From: SHZI01 sp041396045
GTDB lineage: Bacteria > Pseudomonadota > Gammaproteobacteria > Steroidobacterales > GCA-2729495
Reading direction: 5' to 3'
NCBI GenBank assembly: GCA_041396045.1
Contig: JAWKZI010000006.1
Span: forward strand, 62,001-126,000
Length of the DNA: 64,000 bases
Positions 44,564 through 53,419 of this stretch are shown here, piece after piece. Numbering within the stretch: position 1 is the first letter of the stretch; the number at the start of each line of letters is the position of its first letter. Made by a program: the position numbers and the translations under genes. Below the pieces are notes generated by a model. The model ran no database searches. It was not told where the DNA came from and saw only the letters and a program-made list of their open reading frames with translations.

Positions 44564-46127
44564 CGTCGCCGCCCGGCGCGTCCTGATCCTCGACTTCGGT
44601 TCGCAATACACGCAGCTGATCGCCCGGCGTGTGCGGGAAGCCGGCGTGTACAGCGAAATCCTGCCGTGGGACGCTGACGACGCCGCGATCCGCAACTTTG
44701 CACCCGCCGGCGTAATCCTGTCTGGCGGTCCGGAGTCAGTCATTGGCGGGGCCGCGTTCAGCAATCTCACGCCAACGATTCCCTCACTGGTGTTCGAGCT
44801 GGGTGTGCCTGTGCTGGGCATCTGTTACGGGATGCAGGCGATGGCGGCGCAACTCGGTGGCGAAGTGGAGTCGTCGACGCATCGCGAGTTCGGTCATGCC
44901 ATGGTGCGTCCGGCGCCTGGCAATCGTCTCCTGGATGGATGGGCGACCGGGGCGGACATGCCGGTATGGATGAGTCATGGCGATCGCGTTCGACGCTTGC
45001 CCCAGGGATTCGAAGCCATTGCGAGCTCCGTCAACGCGCCGCTGGCCGGCATGGCCGATGAGGGACGTCAGTACTACGGCCTGCAGTTTCACCCGGAGGT
45101 GACACACACCGCAAAGGGTCAACAGATTATCGAGCGCTTTGTGCGGGATATTTGCGCCTGCCCGGACACCTGGCGCGCGGACAACATCATCGCCCGTGAA
45201 ATCGCCAAGGTGCGTGCACAGGTGGGCAGCGATCACGTCCTGCTGGGCTTGTCCGGCGGTGTGGATTCTTCTGTGGTGGCTGCCTTGCTGCATGAAGCGC
45301 TGGGTGAGCAACTGATCTGCGTGTTTGTCGATACCGGACTGCTAAGGCTCCACGAGGGTGATCAGGTGATGGCGGTGTTCGCCGAACATCTGGGCGTGAA
45401 AGTCATCCGCGTCAATGCCGAAGACCGATACCTGGAGGCGCTGGCCGGTGTCACCGACCCCGAAGCCAAGCGCAAGATCATCGGCCGGCTTTTTGTCGAG
45501 ATCTTCGATGAAGAAGCCGCGAAGCTCAAGGACGTGAAATGGCTGGCGCAGGGCACGATCTATCCCGATGTCATCGAGTCGGCCGGCTCACACACGGGCA
45601 AGGCCCACGTCATCAAGTCTCATCACAATGTTGGCGGGCTGCCGGCCAATATGCGCTTAAAGCTTGTAGAACCCATTCGTGAACTGTTCAAGGACGAGGT
45701 CCGGCGCATTGGTGTGGAACTCGGCCTGCCGCGCGAGATGGTCTACCGTCATCCCTTTCCCGGCCCGGGTCTGGGCGTGCGCATACTCGGCGAAGTCCGT
45801 CGTGAGTTTGCCGACCTGCTGCGCCTGGCCGACCACATCTATATAGAGGAATTGCGTCGTGCCGACCTCTACGACAAGGTCAGTCAGGCTTTCGCGGTAT
45901 TTCTGCCCGTGCGCTCGGTCGGTGTCATGGGTGACGGTCGCCGCTACGACTGGGTGATTGCACTGCGTGCGGTCGAAACCATCGATTTCATGACAGCCCG
46001 CTGGGCGCACCTGCCCTATGAGTTCCTCGATCTGGTCTCCAGCCGGATCATCAACGAGATCGAGGGGATCTCGCGCGTGACGTATGACATTTCAGGGAAG
46101 CCGCCCGCGACGATTGAGTGGGAGTGA
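44526..46127 (+). CDS. guaA: GMP synthase (glutamine-hydrolysing)
   Basis: The product has about 533 residues. Glutamine amidotransferase domain: RVLILDFGSQYTQLIARRV, the nucleophile Cys in GICYGMQAMA and FHPEVTHT. ATP-pyrophosphatase P-loop: GLSGGVDSSVVAALLHEAL. Dimerisation domain ends FDLVSS-like EFLDLVSSRIINEIEGISR and ISGKPPATIEWE. It converts XMP to GMP. The start is doubtful: the frame merges upstream with the guaB tail (TMTKEPPNYRR), and no start codon exists between ATG 44526 and the conserved RVLILDFG. An indel in this junction probably hides the real stop/start pair. Confidence 0.93.
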   Translation: MTKEPPNYRRTPDVAARRVLILDFGSQYTQLIARRVREAGVYSEILPWDADDAAIRNFAPAGVILSGGPESVIGGAAFSNLTPTIPSLVFELGVPVLGICYGMQAMAAQLGGEVESSTHREFGHAMVRPAPGNRLLDGWATGADMPVWMSHGDRVRRLPQGFEAIASSVNAPLAGMADEGRQYYGLQFHPEVTHTAKGQQIIERFVRDICACPDTWRADNIIAREIAKVRAQVGSDHVLLGLSGGVDSSVVAALLHEALGEQLICVFVDTGLLRLHEGDQVMAVFAEHLGVKVIRVNAEDRYLEALAGVTDPEAKRKIIGRLFVEIFDEEAAKLKDVKWLAQGTIYPDVIESAGSHTGKAHVIKSHHNVGGLPANMRLKLVEPIRELFKDEVRRIGVELGLPREMVYRHPFPGPGLGVRILGEVRREFADLLRLADHIYIEELRRADLYDKVSQAFAVFLPVRSVGVMGDGRRYDWVIALRAVETIDFMTARWAHLPYEFLDLVSSRIINEIEGISRVTYDISGKPPATIEWE

Positions 46128-46192
46128 AGAGTAGTGCCCGGACGTTACCCCACGAGACTTGATCGAGTATTCCATCACCTACCAAATTGCGC

Positions 46193-46825
46193 TCATCTTC
46201 TCTGGTCGGCCATCCTGAAATGATCGATCTGATCGGCGTGAGCCTTCATGAATGAAGGACGATTGGTTGCCCGAGTTACGTATGCCTCCGTGGCCGGACG
46301 GTCGCCAAAAGAGCGGACCGTTGAAACGCGTAGCACATCTGCCATCAACAGGTCTGCAACGGTGAAGCGCCCGGCGGCGAGCCATTCCTGCTCGCTCAAT
46401 ACTCTTTCCAGATGGTGAAGCCGCTGGCCCATCCATCCTGTAAGCGCGTTGTCTTCGTCGCCGGACATCTTGAGAAACCACCACGGTACGGTGACCATCT
46501 CGATCGAGTTAAGCGCGGCGATTGTCCATTGCAAAGTTGCTGCTTCTCCAACGGGATCGCGCGGCATCAAGTTTTCGCTTTTCCGAGCCAGATGCAACAG
46601 TCCGGCACCGCTCTCAAATAGCTCCACCGCCTCGTCCGTCAGGAACGGGACTTGGCCAAATGGCTGCTGGGCCAGATGATTGGTCTCGCGACCATCAAAT
46701 GGGATCGAACGTACCGCGTAGCTTAGCCCCGCTTCTTCACATGCCCATCGCAACCTTAGATCACGAACGAAACCACGAGGGCCTTGCGGAACCCAGTCGT
46801 ACGTCCAGATGGTGAGTTCACTCAT
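46193..46825 (-). CDS. Glutathione S-transferase family protein
   Basis: The protein has 210 residues. An N-terminal thioredoxin-like domain has ELTIWTYDWVPQGPRGFVRD and QQPFGQVPFLTDE with the cis-proline (VPF) and LFESGAG (glutathione binding). The helical C-terminal domain has WLAAGRFTVADLLMADVLR, with the N-capping GRFTVAD motif of GSTs. It is the last gene of an arsR–SRPBCC–GST operon. The start overlaps the SRPBCC stop. Substrate unknown; a detoxification or thiol-conjugation role is inferred from the family. Confidence 0.87.
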   Translation of the reverse strand: MSELTIWTYDWVPQGPRGFVRDLRLRWACEEAGLSYAVRSIPFDGRETNHLAQQPFGQVPFLTDEAVELFESGAGLLHLARKSENLMPRDPVGEAATLQWTIAALNSIEMVTVPWWFLKMSGDEDNALTGWMGQRLHHLERVLSEQEWLAAGRFTVADLLMADVLRVSTVRSFGDRPATEAYVTRATNRPSFMKAHADQIDHFRMADQRR

Positions 46826-47271
46826 GGCAGTGCCTCCATGCCACAGAATTCAGCGAGACGCTCGAGCCCGCTAGTCCAGCCTCGCATATGCGATTCGCGG
46901 GCGCCTTCGGGCAAATGCTCATGCGTGACGATGACTTCAGTGCGCTGGCCGACGGGCACAAAGTCCACGGTCACCAAAGTGCCGCACCCCTCGGTGCCAT
47001 CGGATAACCAGGTAAAGACCAGTCGACGAGGGCGATCGATGACGTGGTACACGCCTTGATGGGGATAGGTCTTCTCGTCACCTTGCATGATGATTTCGTA
47101 GCTGCCGCCGACACGCGCCTCTGACTTCGCGCTGGCGTGGCGGATGCCATCGGGCCGCATCCATATGCCCAGTGCCTCGGGGTCGAGCCAGGCGTCGAAC
47201 AGGTCCTCGGGAGTAGCAGATATCGTGCGGCGCACTACCACTGCGGGAGCAGTTTTGACGACGGCATTCAT
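46822..47271 (-). CDS. SRPBCC/AHSA1-type ligand-binding domain protein
   Basis: The protein has 149 residues. It has the helix-grip START-like fold of the AHSA1 family: VVRRTISATPEDLFDAWLDP, WMRPDGIRHASAKSEARVGG, YHVIDRPRRLVFTWLSDG and the C-terminal helix MRGWTSGLERLAEFCG. Such proteins bind hydrophobic ligands and are very often encoded directly after an ArsR-type repressor, as here (ATGA overlap). The function in that pair is not established in general. Confidence 0.9.
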   Translation of the reverse strand: MNAVVKTAPAVVVRRTISATPEDLFDAWLDPEALGIWMRPDGIRHASAKSEARVGGSYEIIMQGDEKTYPHQGVYHVIDRPRRLVFTWLSDGTEGCGTLVTVDFVPVGQRTEVIVTHEHLPEGARESHMRGWTSGLERLAEFCGMEALP

Positions 47272-47607
47272 TTATGTTTCCTCTTCCTTCTCACAACGTA
47301 TGTTTCGAGAGCGGCGAGCCGGTCTCCCCAGAACTTGCGGTGGTGCTCCATCCACGCCGCGGCCTCGGCCAGCGGTTCGGCGTTGAGTGACAGCACATGA
47401 TCGCGCCCGCTAACGGAACGCCGCAGCAGCCCCGCGCGCTCCAGTGTTCGGATGTGCTTGGAGACCGAGTTCAGAGATCGGAAAATCTCCGGCGATATCG
47501 GTAACACGTGCATCGGCGGCCTGAAGCCGCGTCAAGATTGCGCGCCGTGTCGGATCGCCCAATGCATTGAAGATCGCATCGAGGTCGGCAGACTCATATT
47601 CACCCAT
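47268..47607 (-). CDS. ArsR-family transcriptional repressor (one frameshift)
   Basis: The product has about 112 residues from the ATG at 47607. The winged-helix core is ADLDAIFNALGDPTRRAILT and SVSKHIRTLERAGLLRRSVS (recognition helix), then a C-terminal helix WMEHHRKFWGDRLAALETYV. The frame breaks in the A/T run at 47482–47485. Removing one base there joins VTDIAGDF to RSLNSVSKH and yields a normal protein. The gene overlaps the SRPBCC gene, and the palindrome around its own start suggests autoregulation. The inducer is unknown; there are no metal-binding cysteines of the classical ArsR kind. Confidence 0.85.
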
Positions 47608-47618
47608 AAGGGTGAATA
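47597..47618. promoter_or_regulatory. Perfect palindrome over the arsR start (operator candidate)
   Basis: TATTCACCC (47597–47605) and GGGTGAATA (47610–47618) are exact inverted copies around ATAA. The arsR ATG (47607–47605) lies inside, so a bound dimer would block both promoter clearance and initiation. No ribosome binding site precedes this ATG, so the message may be leaderless. Confidence 0.65.
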
Positions 47619-47885
47619 TATAGACAAGCAGGACCAGCTGTCAATGCAGGTCGGCGCTCCTGAATACCAGTGTCTCGACGGTTCAGAAGTGGGAGGTCGG
47701 TCAAAAGCGGCCCACGGAGGCCGCGCTGAACCTTCTCCATCTCGCACAGAATAGAAAAGAGCCAGACGGGGCAACGACTTAGTAGTAGTGCTTGGGATCG
47801 AGTGGGAATGATTAGTTGTCGTGTGCTGTTGTTCAGCGCCATTCAGCAAGTGAGCTGAAACACCGGAGAATGCAGTGGTTGCATC

Positions 47886-48665
47886 TCAACGTTGTTCAGA
47901 GTCACACGACCACTGCCGTGATTCTGCACTCCGACCGTAGTACGCAATACACGAGTACTGAACGTTCCGTGGAAACGGGGGTGAACCACTTTGTCGCGAG
48001 CGTTTCAAGAATTTACGCCCAATCGCCAGCAAACCAGTGGCGAGCAATGCACTCGTCGGAGGCAGCGGCACAACCGTTACCTGGATACTTTCCAATCCCG
48101 CCTGGACTCCAGCCAAATTAACCCACTGCGAGCTATCCGGGTTTGAAGCATCATCAACACCAGCCCAGATATATCCCGCGCGCCACCGCGCTGGATACAC
48201 CGGCAAGGTCAGTTCATCCGAGTCAATTACGCTACCCCCGGATCCCAAAAGCACAAGCGCATAATTCGTGCGAATGTTTGACGTTGGATCGAGCACGAAT
48301 GTTTCGGCTGCCCACACATCAACCGGGGACGAACTACCCGGGAGAATACGATCATCGTAGACATCGATCTTGTTACTTGCGTACGCTGGAAGCGTAGTCT
48401 CTCCAATGGATAGCGTGATGTTCGAAATGGCTCCGACGTACAGGCCGACGTGGGGGTCTGCATCAGAGTCCACCGTTGCGCTCTCATACGAAAACGATAA
48501 AACAAGTTTGGTGTCACTCGACGGATGAGGGAACGGCAGAAGATTTAAAGGATCGCTAACAACCGGGTATTGGCCAATCGCCACGACATTCACTGTCGCG
48601 GCATAGCTCGGGATGCCGCCTAACGTGAGGGCAAGCAACATTGTGGCGATGCATCGCTTTTTCAT
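47886..48665 (-). CDS. PEP-CTERM-type exported protein with run-on tail
   Basis: The protein has 259 residues from the ATG at 48665 (MKKRCIATMLLALTLGG signal peptide; AAAGGGG upstream). A β-rich domain (TKLVLSFSYESATVDSDADP, SNITLSIGETTLPAY) is followed by the sorting signal VVPLPPTSALLATGLLAIGR and KFLKR. PEP-CTERM proteins should end right after this basic cluster, and are processed by exosortase. Here the frame continues 37 residues (SRQSGSPPFPR…SEQR) into the neighbouring IS3 scrap, suggesting the normal end was lost to an insertion or rearrangement. Function unknown. Confidence 0.75.
   Translation of the reverse strand: MKKRCIATMLLALTLGGIPSYAATVNVVAIGQYPVVSDPLNLLPFPHPSSDTKLVLSFSYESATVDSDADPHVGLYVGAISNITLSIGETTLPAYASNKIDVYDDRILPGSSSPVDVWAAETFVLDPTSNIRTNYALVLLGSGGSVIDSDELTLPVYPARWRAGYIWAGVDDASNPDSSQWVNLAGVQAGLESIQVTVVPLPPTSALLATGLLAIGRKFLKRSRQSGSPPFPRNVQYSCIAYYGRSAESRQWSCDSEQR
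47918..47962 (+). mobile_element. Scrap of an IS3-family transposase
   Basis: In one plus-strand frame the sequence reads VILHSDRSTQYTSTE. This matches the second catalytic Asp region of IS3 OrfB (family form LIHHSDRGSQYTS). Nothing else of the transposase or its inverted repeats is recognisable nearby, so it is a short remnant. Confidence 0.6.
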
Positions 48666-49354
48666 GTGGCGCCCCTTTCTCATATGTTCTGACGCTGCGG
48701 CTCCTGCAGCAAAGCGAATATAAGGGATCACCGCATCACCAGCTCGAGAATATGCAGTACAGAACGTCTCATCAGAAATTACCTTTGTTCTTGTTGAGAT
48801 CAGACTACACCGGCCTGTACGTTGACGCATTATCTGGCAGGATGGGTGTCGGCCGTTACGTTAAATCGGATTCTCCCGGTATCACCACATCTGCCAATGG
48901 GCAAACCCGGACCCATGAGCGCACCAGAGTGGGGATTGCGACTGTCACCATGGAGCCACGCTTTGCCGTTGTATGTCGATGGCCTGCTGCATGTGTCTCT
49001 GTTCTGGAGCCGTATGCAGATGCTGGACGCCAATGACATTGTCGACTCTTCAAAATGCTCGAGCGGCGCCAGGCTACCGCGATTCGCTCCACTTCCAGCG
49101 CGGGCAAAAGATCTCCACTTCCGACGGTAAAAGCGACGGTAAAGACCCACGTCGATCACCGCCAAGTCCCTTAGCCATGCGGGTTCTGGCGGTCTGTCAA
49201 TGATCGAGCGGGAGTAGGAGCGGCTTCAGCCGCTGACCCCTTGTTCCATTCGAGACAGCAGCGTGCGGACATAATCACGTGCGGCCTCGTCGTTTGGGAT
49301 GGCTTGAAAGGCGCGACTGCGGCGTAGGCTCGTATCTCACGGAGATATGTACCT
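48666..49354. other. 689-bp gap without a recognisable gene
   Basis: The gap separates two PEP-CTERM genes. It holds a promoter region for the leftward gene, a REP at 49214–49235, and a plus-strand open stretch at about 48880–49130 (LYVDGLLHVSLFWSRMQMLD) that I cannot assign. It may be a gene relic. Nothing else was seen. Confidence 0.4.
49214..49235 (+). repeat. REP element (copy 4)
   Basis: GTAGGAG followed by GCGGC-TTCA-GCCGC, identical in its core to copy 2. It is in the accessory region, 120 bp before the next gene. Confidence 0.85.
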
Positions 49355-50011
49355 ATGCCGGCTTCACTGAAGACTGTAGTCAAAGCCTGTCTACTGGCCG
49401 TAGTGGTCATGGCGCCACCATCTGGAGGGGCTGATACGCTACTTTTTTACAACGAGCCGATGTCTCCCGAAGGCGGCCGGCCGCTGCACCAGAGCCTGCT
49501 CGGCTGGACCTTCTTTCCGACAACGGCCATCACCATTACCCACCTCGGGCTGTTCGACGACTACTCGGATGGATTCGACATTGCCCACCCCATCGGATTG
49601 TTTCGGCTGGATGATGGCGCGGAGCTGGCATCCGGCGTTGTGAGTGCAGGGCTCGTCGACCCGCTGGTCGATGAATTTCGGTATGTCGACGTTCCCGACG
49701 TCACGCTCGTTAGCGGTGTCGAATACGTGCTGTCTTACTACACGAATGATCCCGAGGGCATAAGCTACGATTATCAGGCATTCCCATTGGGGTTGGGCGT
49801 AGGCCACGATCCTGCGATTGCGCTGGGCTACTCGCGCGTGCAGTCAGGCGCGCCAGGGCTCGGCATCCCGAGTATTCAGACATTTCAGGGTGCGTATTTC
49901 GTCGGACCGAACGCGCTGTTTACTGTTGTTCCCATTCCCGGAGCCGTCTGGATGTTTGCCAGCGCGCTGGCCACAATCGGAATTGCCCGGCGACGACGGT
50001 CCCGACTGTAA
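49355..50011 (+). CDS. PEP-CTERM exported protein
   Basis: The protein has 218 residues. The signal peptide ends near PPSGGADT. The body is β-rich with LGWTFFPTTAITITHLGLFD, GLFRLDDGAELASGVVSAGL and GVEYVLSYYTNDPEGISYDY, like DUF4082-type domains. The tail is VVPIPGAVWMFASALATIGI then ARRRRSRL: the Pro-rich motif, hydrophobic helix and basic end of PEP-CTERM sorting signals. Exosortase would cut it at the membrane. The exosortase gene is not in the window. Function of the body is unknown. Confidence 0.87.
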   Translation: MPASLKTVVKACLLAVVVMAPPSGGADTLLFYNEPMSPEGGRPLHQSLLGWTFFPTTAITITHLGLFDDYSDGFDIAHPIGLFRLDDGAELASGVVSAGLVDPLVDEFRYVDVPDVTLVSGVEYVLSYYTNDPEGISYDYQAFPLGLGVGHDPAIALGYSRVQSGAPGLGIPSIQTFQGAYFVGPNALFTVVPIPGAVWMFASALATIGIARRRRSRL

Positions 50012-50484
50012 TTCAGCAGCGCCATGGTCCGTAATAATGGCTCTCCTCTCGTGCAATCATCAGCTGGCCGCCTAGTGCCGAGACGGGTGAGTCAGCACAA
50101 CCCTCGCCGCCCTGGCCTGGGCGAATCACAATCTCGGAGGCTTCATGGGTGCTCCTGCGCTGCGCGTACTCGCGCTGCTAATGCTGCCTGGAATGGGGCG
50201 ATGACCTGCGTGAGTTCCTGGATGCCCTGGTTGCTGTCGGCCTGCTCGGCAGGGAAGGTAACGATCAGCGTGTCGTCTATGCCAAGTGCTCCACGATGTA
50301 GATATCGTGCACCAGGCCCCCAATTCACCCTGATCAACGGAGCAATCGCGGATGTTTGGTTTCAGGCCGGCAAGGGTTGCATTACTCAGGCCGCCCGGGT
50401 TTAGGAATAGACTCACCATGAGATTGACTCCGACCCCGCCGCACGGATAGGGTCAGCAATTACCGGAGAGGGGGGATTTCCAGC
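50012..50484. other. 473-bp gap with a coding-like minus-strand fragment
   Basis: No complete gene was found. On the minus strand 50337–50143 reads GIDDTLIVTFPAEQADSNQG and QELTQVIAPFQAALAARVRA before a stop. Further upstream in another frame is LNPGGLSNATLAGLKPNIRD. Together they look like a broken exported protein. I do not recognise the family. Confidence 0.3.
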
Positions 50485-51378
50485 ATGCCAACTATTGGTC
50501 CCGTACCGGCGGCCAGGCTCGGGCGCCTTTCTGCTCCGCCATTTGTCGGTATCTTCGCCTTTATCGCCGTGCTCGGCATGGTGCCGCTGATGCACAGCGC
50601 TCTGGGCCTCATCATGGATGTGTTCCCTGACCATTACGACACGCCGCTCAGCATCGGGATCGGCGTTGTCGCAATTGCTCTGCTGATTCGTGCTTCATTG
50701 AGTCCCAGCGAGGCAGTGGGCACGTGGGTCGGGTTCATTGCTGCGCATCTCGTCTGGACCGGCTGGATCGAGTTGTCATTCCGCTTCAACCCACAAATGA
50801 TGGGCATGGGTCCGCTGATAGTTAATGGCGAGCATGTGCTGTCCGCGAGCTTGCTGTTCGTGGAGGGGACGACCGGCCTGCTGATGGCGACGTTGCCGTT
50901 TTTCGTGTTCAATCGAGACACGCGTTGCAACGCCTTCATGTGGATCCAGCGCGTATTTCGTTATGACGCCGGCAAGCCGGCGCCCGCCTCCGAGCGCAAC
51001 TTCGCCCGCATTACATTCCTCGAAGTGTTGTACGTGGTCTGGTTCTGCTACGCGGTATCGCTGTTTCTGGTCGATTCGCGTTTCTTCGGCTTGCATCACC
51101 CCGTAACGTACGGCGTTACATTTCTGCTCGCGATCTGGACTTTCTACCTGCTGATGCGGCTTGCACGCTTCACTCGCAGCCTAGCCGCCGTGCGCTACGC
51201 GATACCGACTGCGGGAATTATGTGGGTGACGATTGAAATCACCCAGGAGTGGGGGTTGTTCACGGAGTTCTGGACGCAGCCAATGGAATACGCGCTCGAA
51301 ATGTCGCTGTTGCTCGGTGCATTCGCCATCGCACTTGGTCTCGCCGTGGTCATGCCCCGTCGGCGCACAACCAGATAG
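50485..51378 (+). CDS. Polytopic membrane protein of unknown function
   Basis: The protein has 297 residues with about seven predicted transmembrane helices, for example FVGIFAFIAVLGMVPLMHSA, GIGVVAIALLIRASL, LEVLYVVWFCYAVSLFLVDS, VTFLLAIWTFYLLMRLARF and EMSLLLGAFAIALGLAVVMP. The conserved-looking polar parts are GWIELSFRFNPQMMG and EITQEWGLFTEFWTQPMEY. I do not recognise the family. It is followed by a 32-bp direct repeat and the decayed cytochrome/propeller pair; a link to them is not shown. Confidence 0.75.
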   Translation: MPTIGPVPAARLGRLSAPPFVGIFAFIAVLGMVPLMHSALGLIMDVFPDHYDTPLSIGIGVVAIALLIRASLSPSEAVGTWVGFIAAHLVWTGWIELSFRFNPQMMGMGPLIVNGEHVLSASLLFVEGTTGLLMATLPFFVFNRDTRCNAFMWIQRVFRYDAGKPAPASERNFARITFLEVLYVVWFCYAVSLFLVDSRFFGLHHPVTYGVTFLLAIWTFYLLMRLARFTRSLAAVRYAIPTAGIMWVTIEITQEWGLFTEFWTQPMEYALEMSLLLGAFAIALGLAVVMPRRRTTR

Positions 51379-51444
51379 ATTGCTATTTGTGTAAAGCCGG
51401 TAAAGCGATCGCTGTCGCACGCAAGCCAGCATGAGCCCGTCAGC

Positions 51445-51476
51445 TGGTTGACAGCAAAAGTAGCGCTCCGACACCA
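51445..51476 (+). repeat. 32-bp direct repeat, left copy
   Basis: It is identical to 54251–54282 except for one base (T in place of C at position 5). Its core is GACAGCAAAAGTAGCG followed by CTCCGACACCA. The two copies have the same orientation and enclose 2.8 kb. Confidence 0.9.
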
Positions 51477-51580
51477 GGCTACTGATATTTCTTCGGGCTG
51501 AGGACGTCGTCGACGGTTCGCCTTGCACTCAACCTGACTTCCATGTTTGAATGGCTCTGCGAACAATGCATGGAGCCGCA

Positions 51581-52071
51581 ATGAACAGACGACTCGCAGG
51601 AAGCGTACTGGCTTGATTGTAGCGTTGTAGTCGCGCTGACTCTGCCGTGGAGTGCAGCAATGGCCGATCTTCCGGCTGACGCTGGTACCGGCCAACGGTG
51701 GTATACCGATCAGCAGGTCGAGCAGGGCAGGACCATTTACCAGCAGGATTGTGCCATCTGCCACGGAGAGCAGGTGAGGGCCAGCCCGACTGGCAGGAAC
51801 GCGATTCGATGGGTTTCTATCCGGCTCCGCCCCTCGACGCCAGCGGGCACGCCGACCAGCATCCCTTGAAGGGCATGCTGAACACGCTGACCATCGGCGG
51901 TGGACCCGTCGGCGGCACTATGCCTTCGTTCAGCGACGTGCTCAGCCCCGCGGAAATGGAAGCGGTGCTGGCGTACGTACAAAGCTCTGGCCGGATGATT
52001 ACTACGCGGGCTGGCAGGACGTCGATGCCGGCAAGATCTTCACCGGTCAGCAGCAGCACGATCATCACTAA
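51581..52071 (+). pseudogene. c-type cytochrome, several frameshifts
   Basis: From ATG 51581, with GGAG upstream, a signal peptide MNRRLAGSVLA…VVALTLPWSAAMADLP can be rebuilt with two missing bases. The mature part has one haem motif CAICH (YQQDCAICHGEQ), then GEGQPDWQERDSMGFYPAPP after a missing G at 51773. The C-terminal part reads GGTMPSFSDVLSPAEMEAVL, and the last segment WPDDYYAGWQDVDAGKIFTG comes after another missing base near 51987. Corrected, this is a 164-residue class I cytochrome c with the usual distal Met (GTMPSF). Four breaks in 490 bp suggest either decay or low sequence quality. Confidence 0.7.
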
Positions 52072-52147
52072 GCCTCTTCAGAAACCGCCATCCCTCGAAC
52101 CTTGCATACTGCCGGCGACGCGGAAGGGACCACTCGGAGAATACAGA

Positions 52148-53367
52148 ATGAGCAGCAGATACCTTTTCGCCGCGGCGGTCGTCCTGTTCGCTTCAGCACT
52201 GCAGGCCCACGGGCCGGTAGCGCGGAATGCGGAAGGCGTGGACATTGACGCGCGATTCTTCATTGCGGACTCTGCGACGGGCGAAGTCGTCGTGCTCGAT
52301 CTCCCGACCGGCGAGGTGCTCACCCGGATGGCCACGCCTCCGTCGATCATGAACCTGGGTCTCAGTCACGACGGCGGCCTGGTGTTTGCAATGCGTGGTC
52401 GCGACACGGACCGGGATACCATCACTGTCATCGACACCGGCATCGATGGCTCGGGCAAGGCGCGCTTCCCGACCATCGCACGCACTTTCACGGGCAAGGC
52501 GCCCGGCGGGGTGCGCCATGGCATGATGGGCAACCGTCGGCGGTCACAACGCCGTGCTGAACGAAGAAAGCGCGGAGATGGAGATCTACGAAACCGATGC
52601 CTTCGGTTCGCTGGCGGCGGTTCCCACCCGGATCATCAAGCTGGCGGCTCCGGATCATTATCATTACCAGGAAGCTGGTGATCATCTCTATGTCGGACAT
52701 CTGGCAAAGGGCCTGGTGCAGATCCTGGATCGGAAGACCGGTACGGAAGTCGGTCGTATCGGCAAGTGTCCGGTCCTGCACGGAATGGCGAAAGACGAGG
52801 CGTCCGGACGGCTGTTCTTTGCCTGCATGGCCAATGTGATGGTCATCGGCACCAGGGGTGCCGAGAAGGACCAGGAAGTCGCGCGCATTCCCTATCCGGG
52901 CAAACAGCGGATCGCGGTTTTCTTCAACGGGCGGGACCGGGTTCTCTGGAAGCACGGAAGGCGCCAATCCGGCGATTCTCCGTCTGGATACGGCGGTTCA
53001 GCCGTACGAATTCCAGACCATTCCGGTCGACTCGTCGATTCAGCGGGCCAGCAGCGATGATGGCGAATTTCTCGTGCTGTATTCGCGTAACGGGCAGCTC
53101 GAGATCCGCGACGGCGGTTCGGGCAAGCTCCTGCGGGAAATCCCGGTGTCTTCAAGTTTTGAGAGCAATTTTCATGAGCACGTGGACAAGGCGGTGCTGC
53201 CCGATATCGTGATGCTGGGTGATCGGGCCTACATCACGATTCCGCCTGAAGGCACGCTGATCGAGGCTGATGTCCGCACCGGCAAGGTCCTGCGTCGCAT
53301 CGATCTGGGCGGGCAACCGACCCGGATGCTGGTGGTGCCGGCGCGGGCGACTGCCGCAGCTGACTGA
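52148..53367 (+). pseudogene. Periplasmic β-propeller protein (two frameshifts)
   Basis: From ATG 52148 (MSSRYLFAAAVVLFASALQA signal peptide) a propeller of about 406 codons continues through frame changes near 52531 and 52955. The pieces read ARFFIADSATGEVVVLDLPT, GGHNAVLNEESAEMEIYETD, IKLAAPDHYHYQEAGDHLYV and GRIGKCPVLHGMAKDEASGR, with the last part DGEFLVLYSRNGQLEIRDGG to VVPARATAAAD. The many histidines are compatible with metal binding, as in the zinc chaperone AztD, which is also an exported propeller. That assignment is tentative. It follows the cytochrome by 76 bp inside the direct-repeat segment. Confidence 0.65.
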
Positions 53368-53419
53368 CGACCCCGGAAGGCCCAGCCAGGCAAGACAACG
53401 CCGAGCTTGATCTGGCTCG

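Noticed and set aside
47918..47962. Functional IS3 element
   Set aside because: Only about 15 codons around one catalytic Asp are present; no OrfA, no inverted repeats.
51581..53367. Zinc-uptake (azt) operon
   Set aside because: The propeller is only loosely like AztD, and no ABC transporter or binding-protein genes are nearby.
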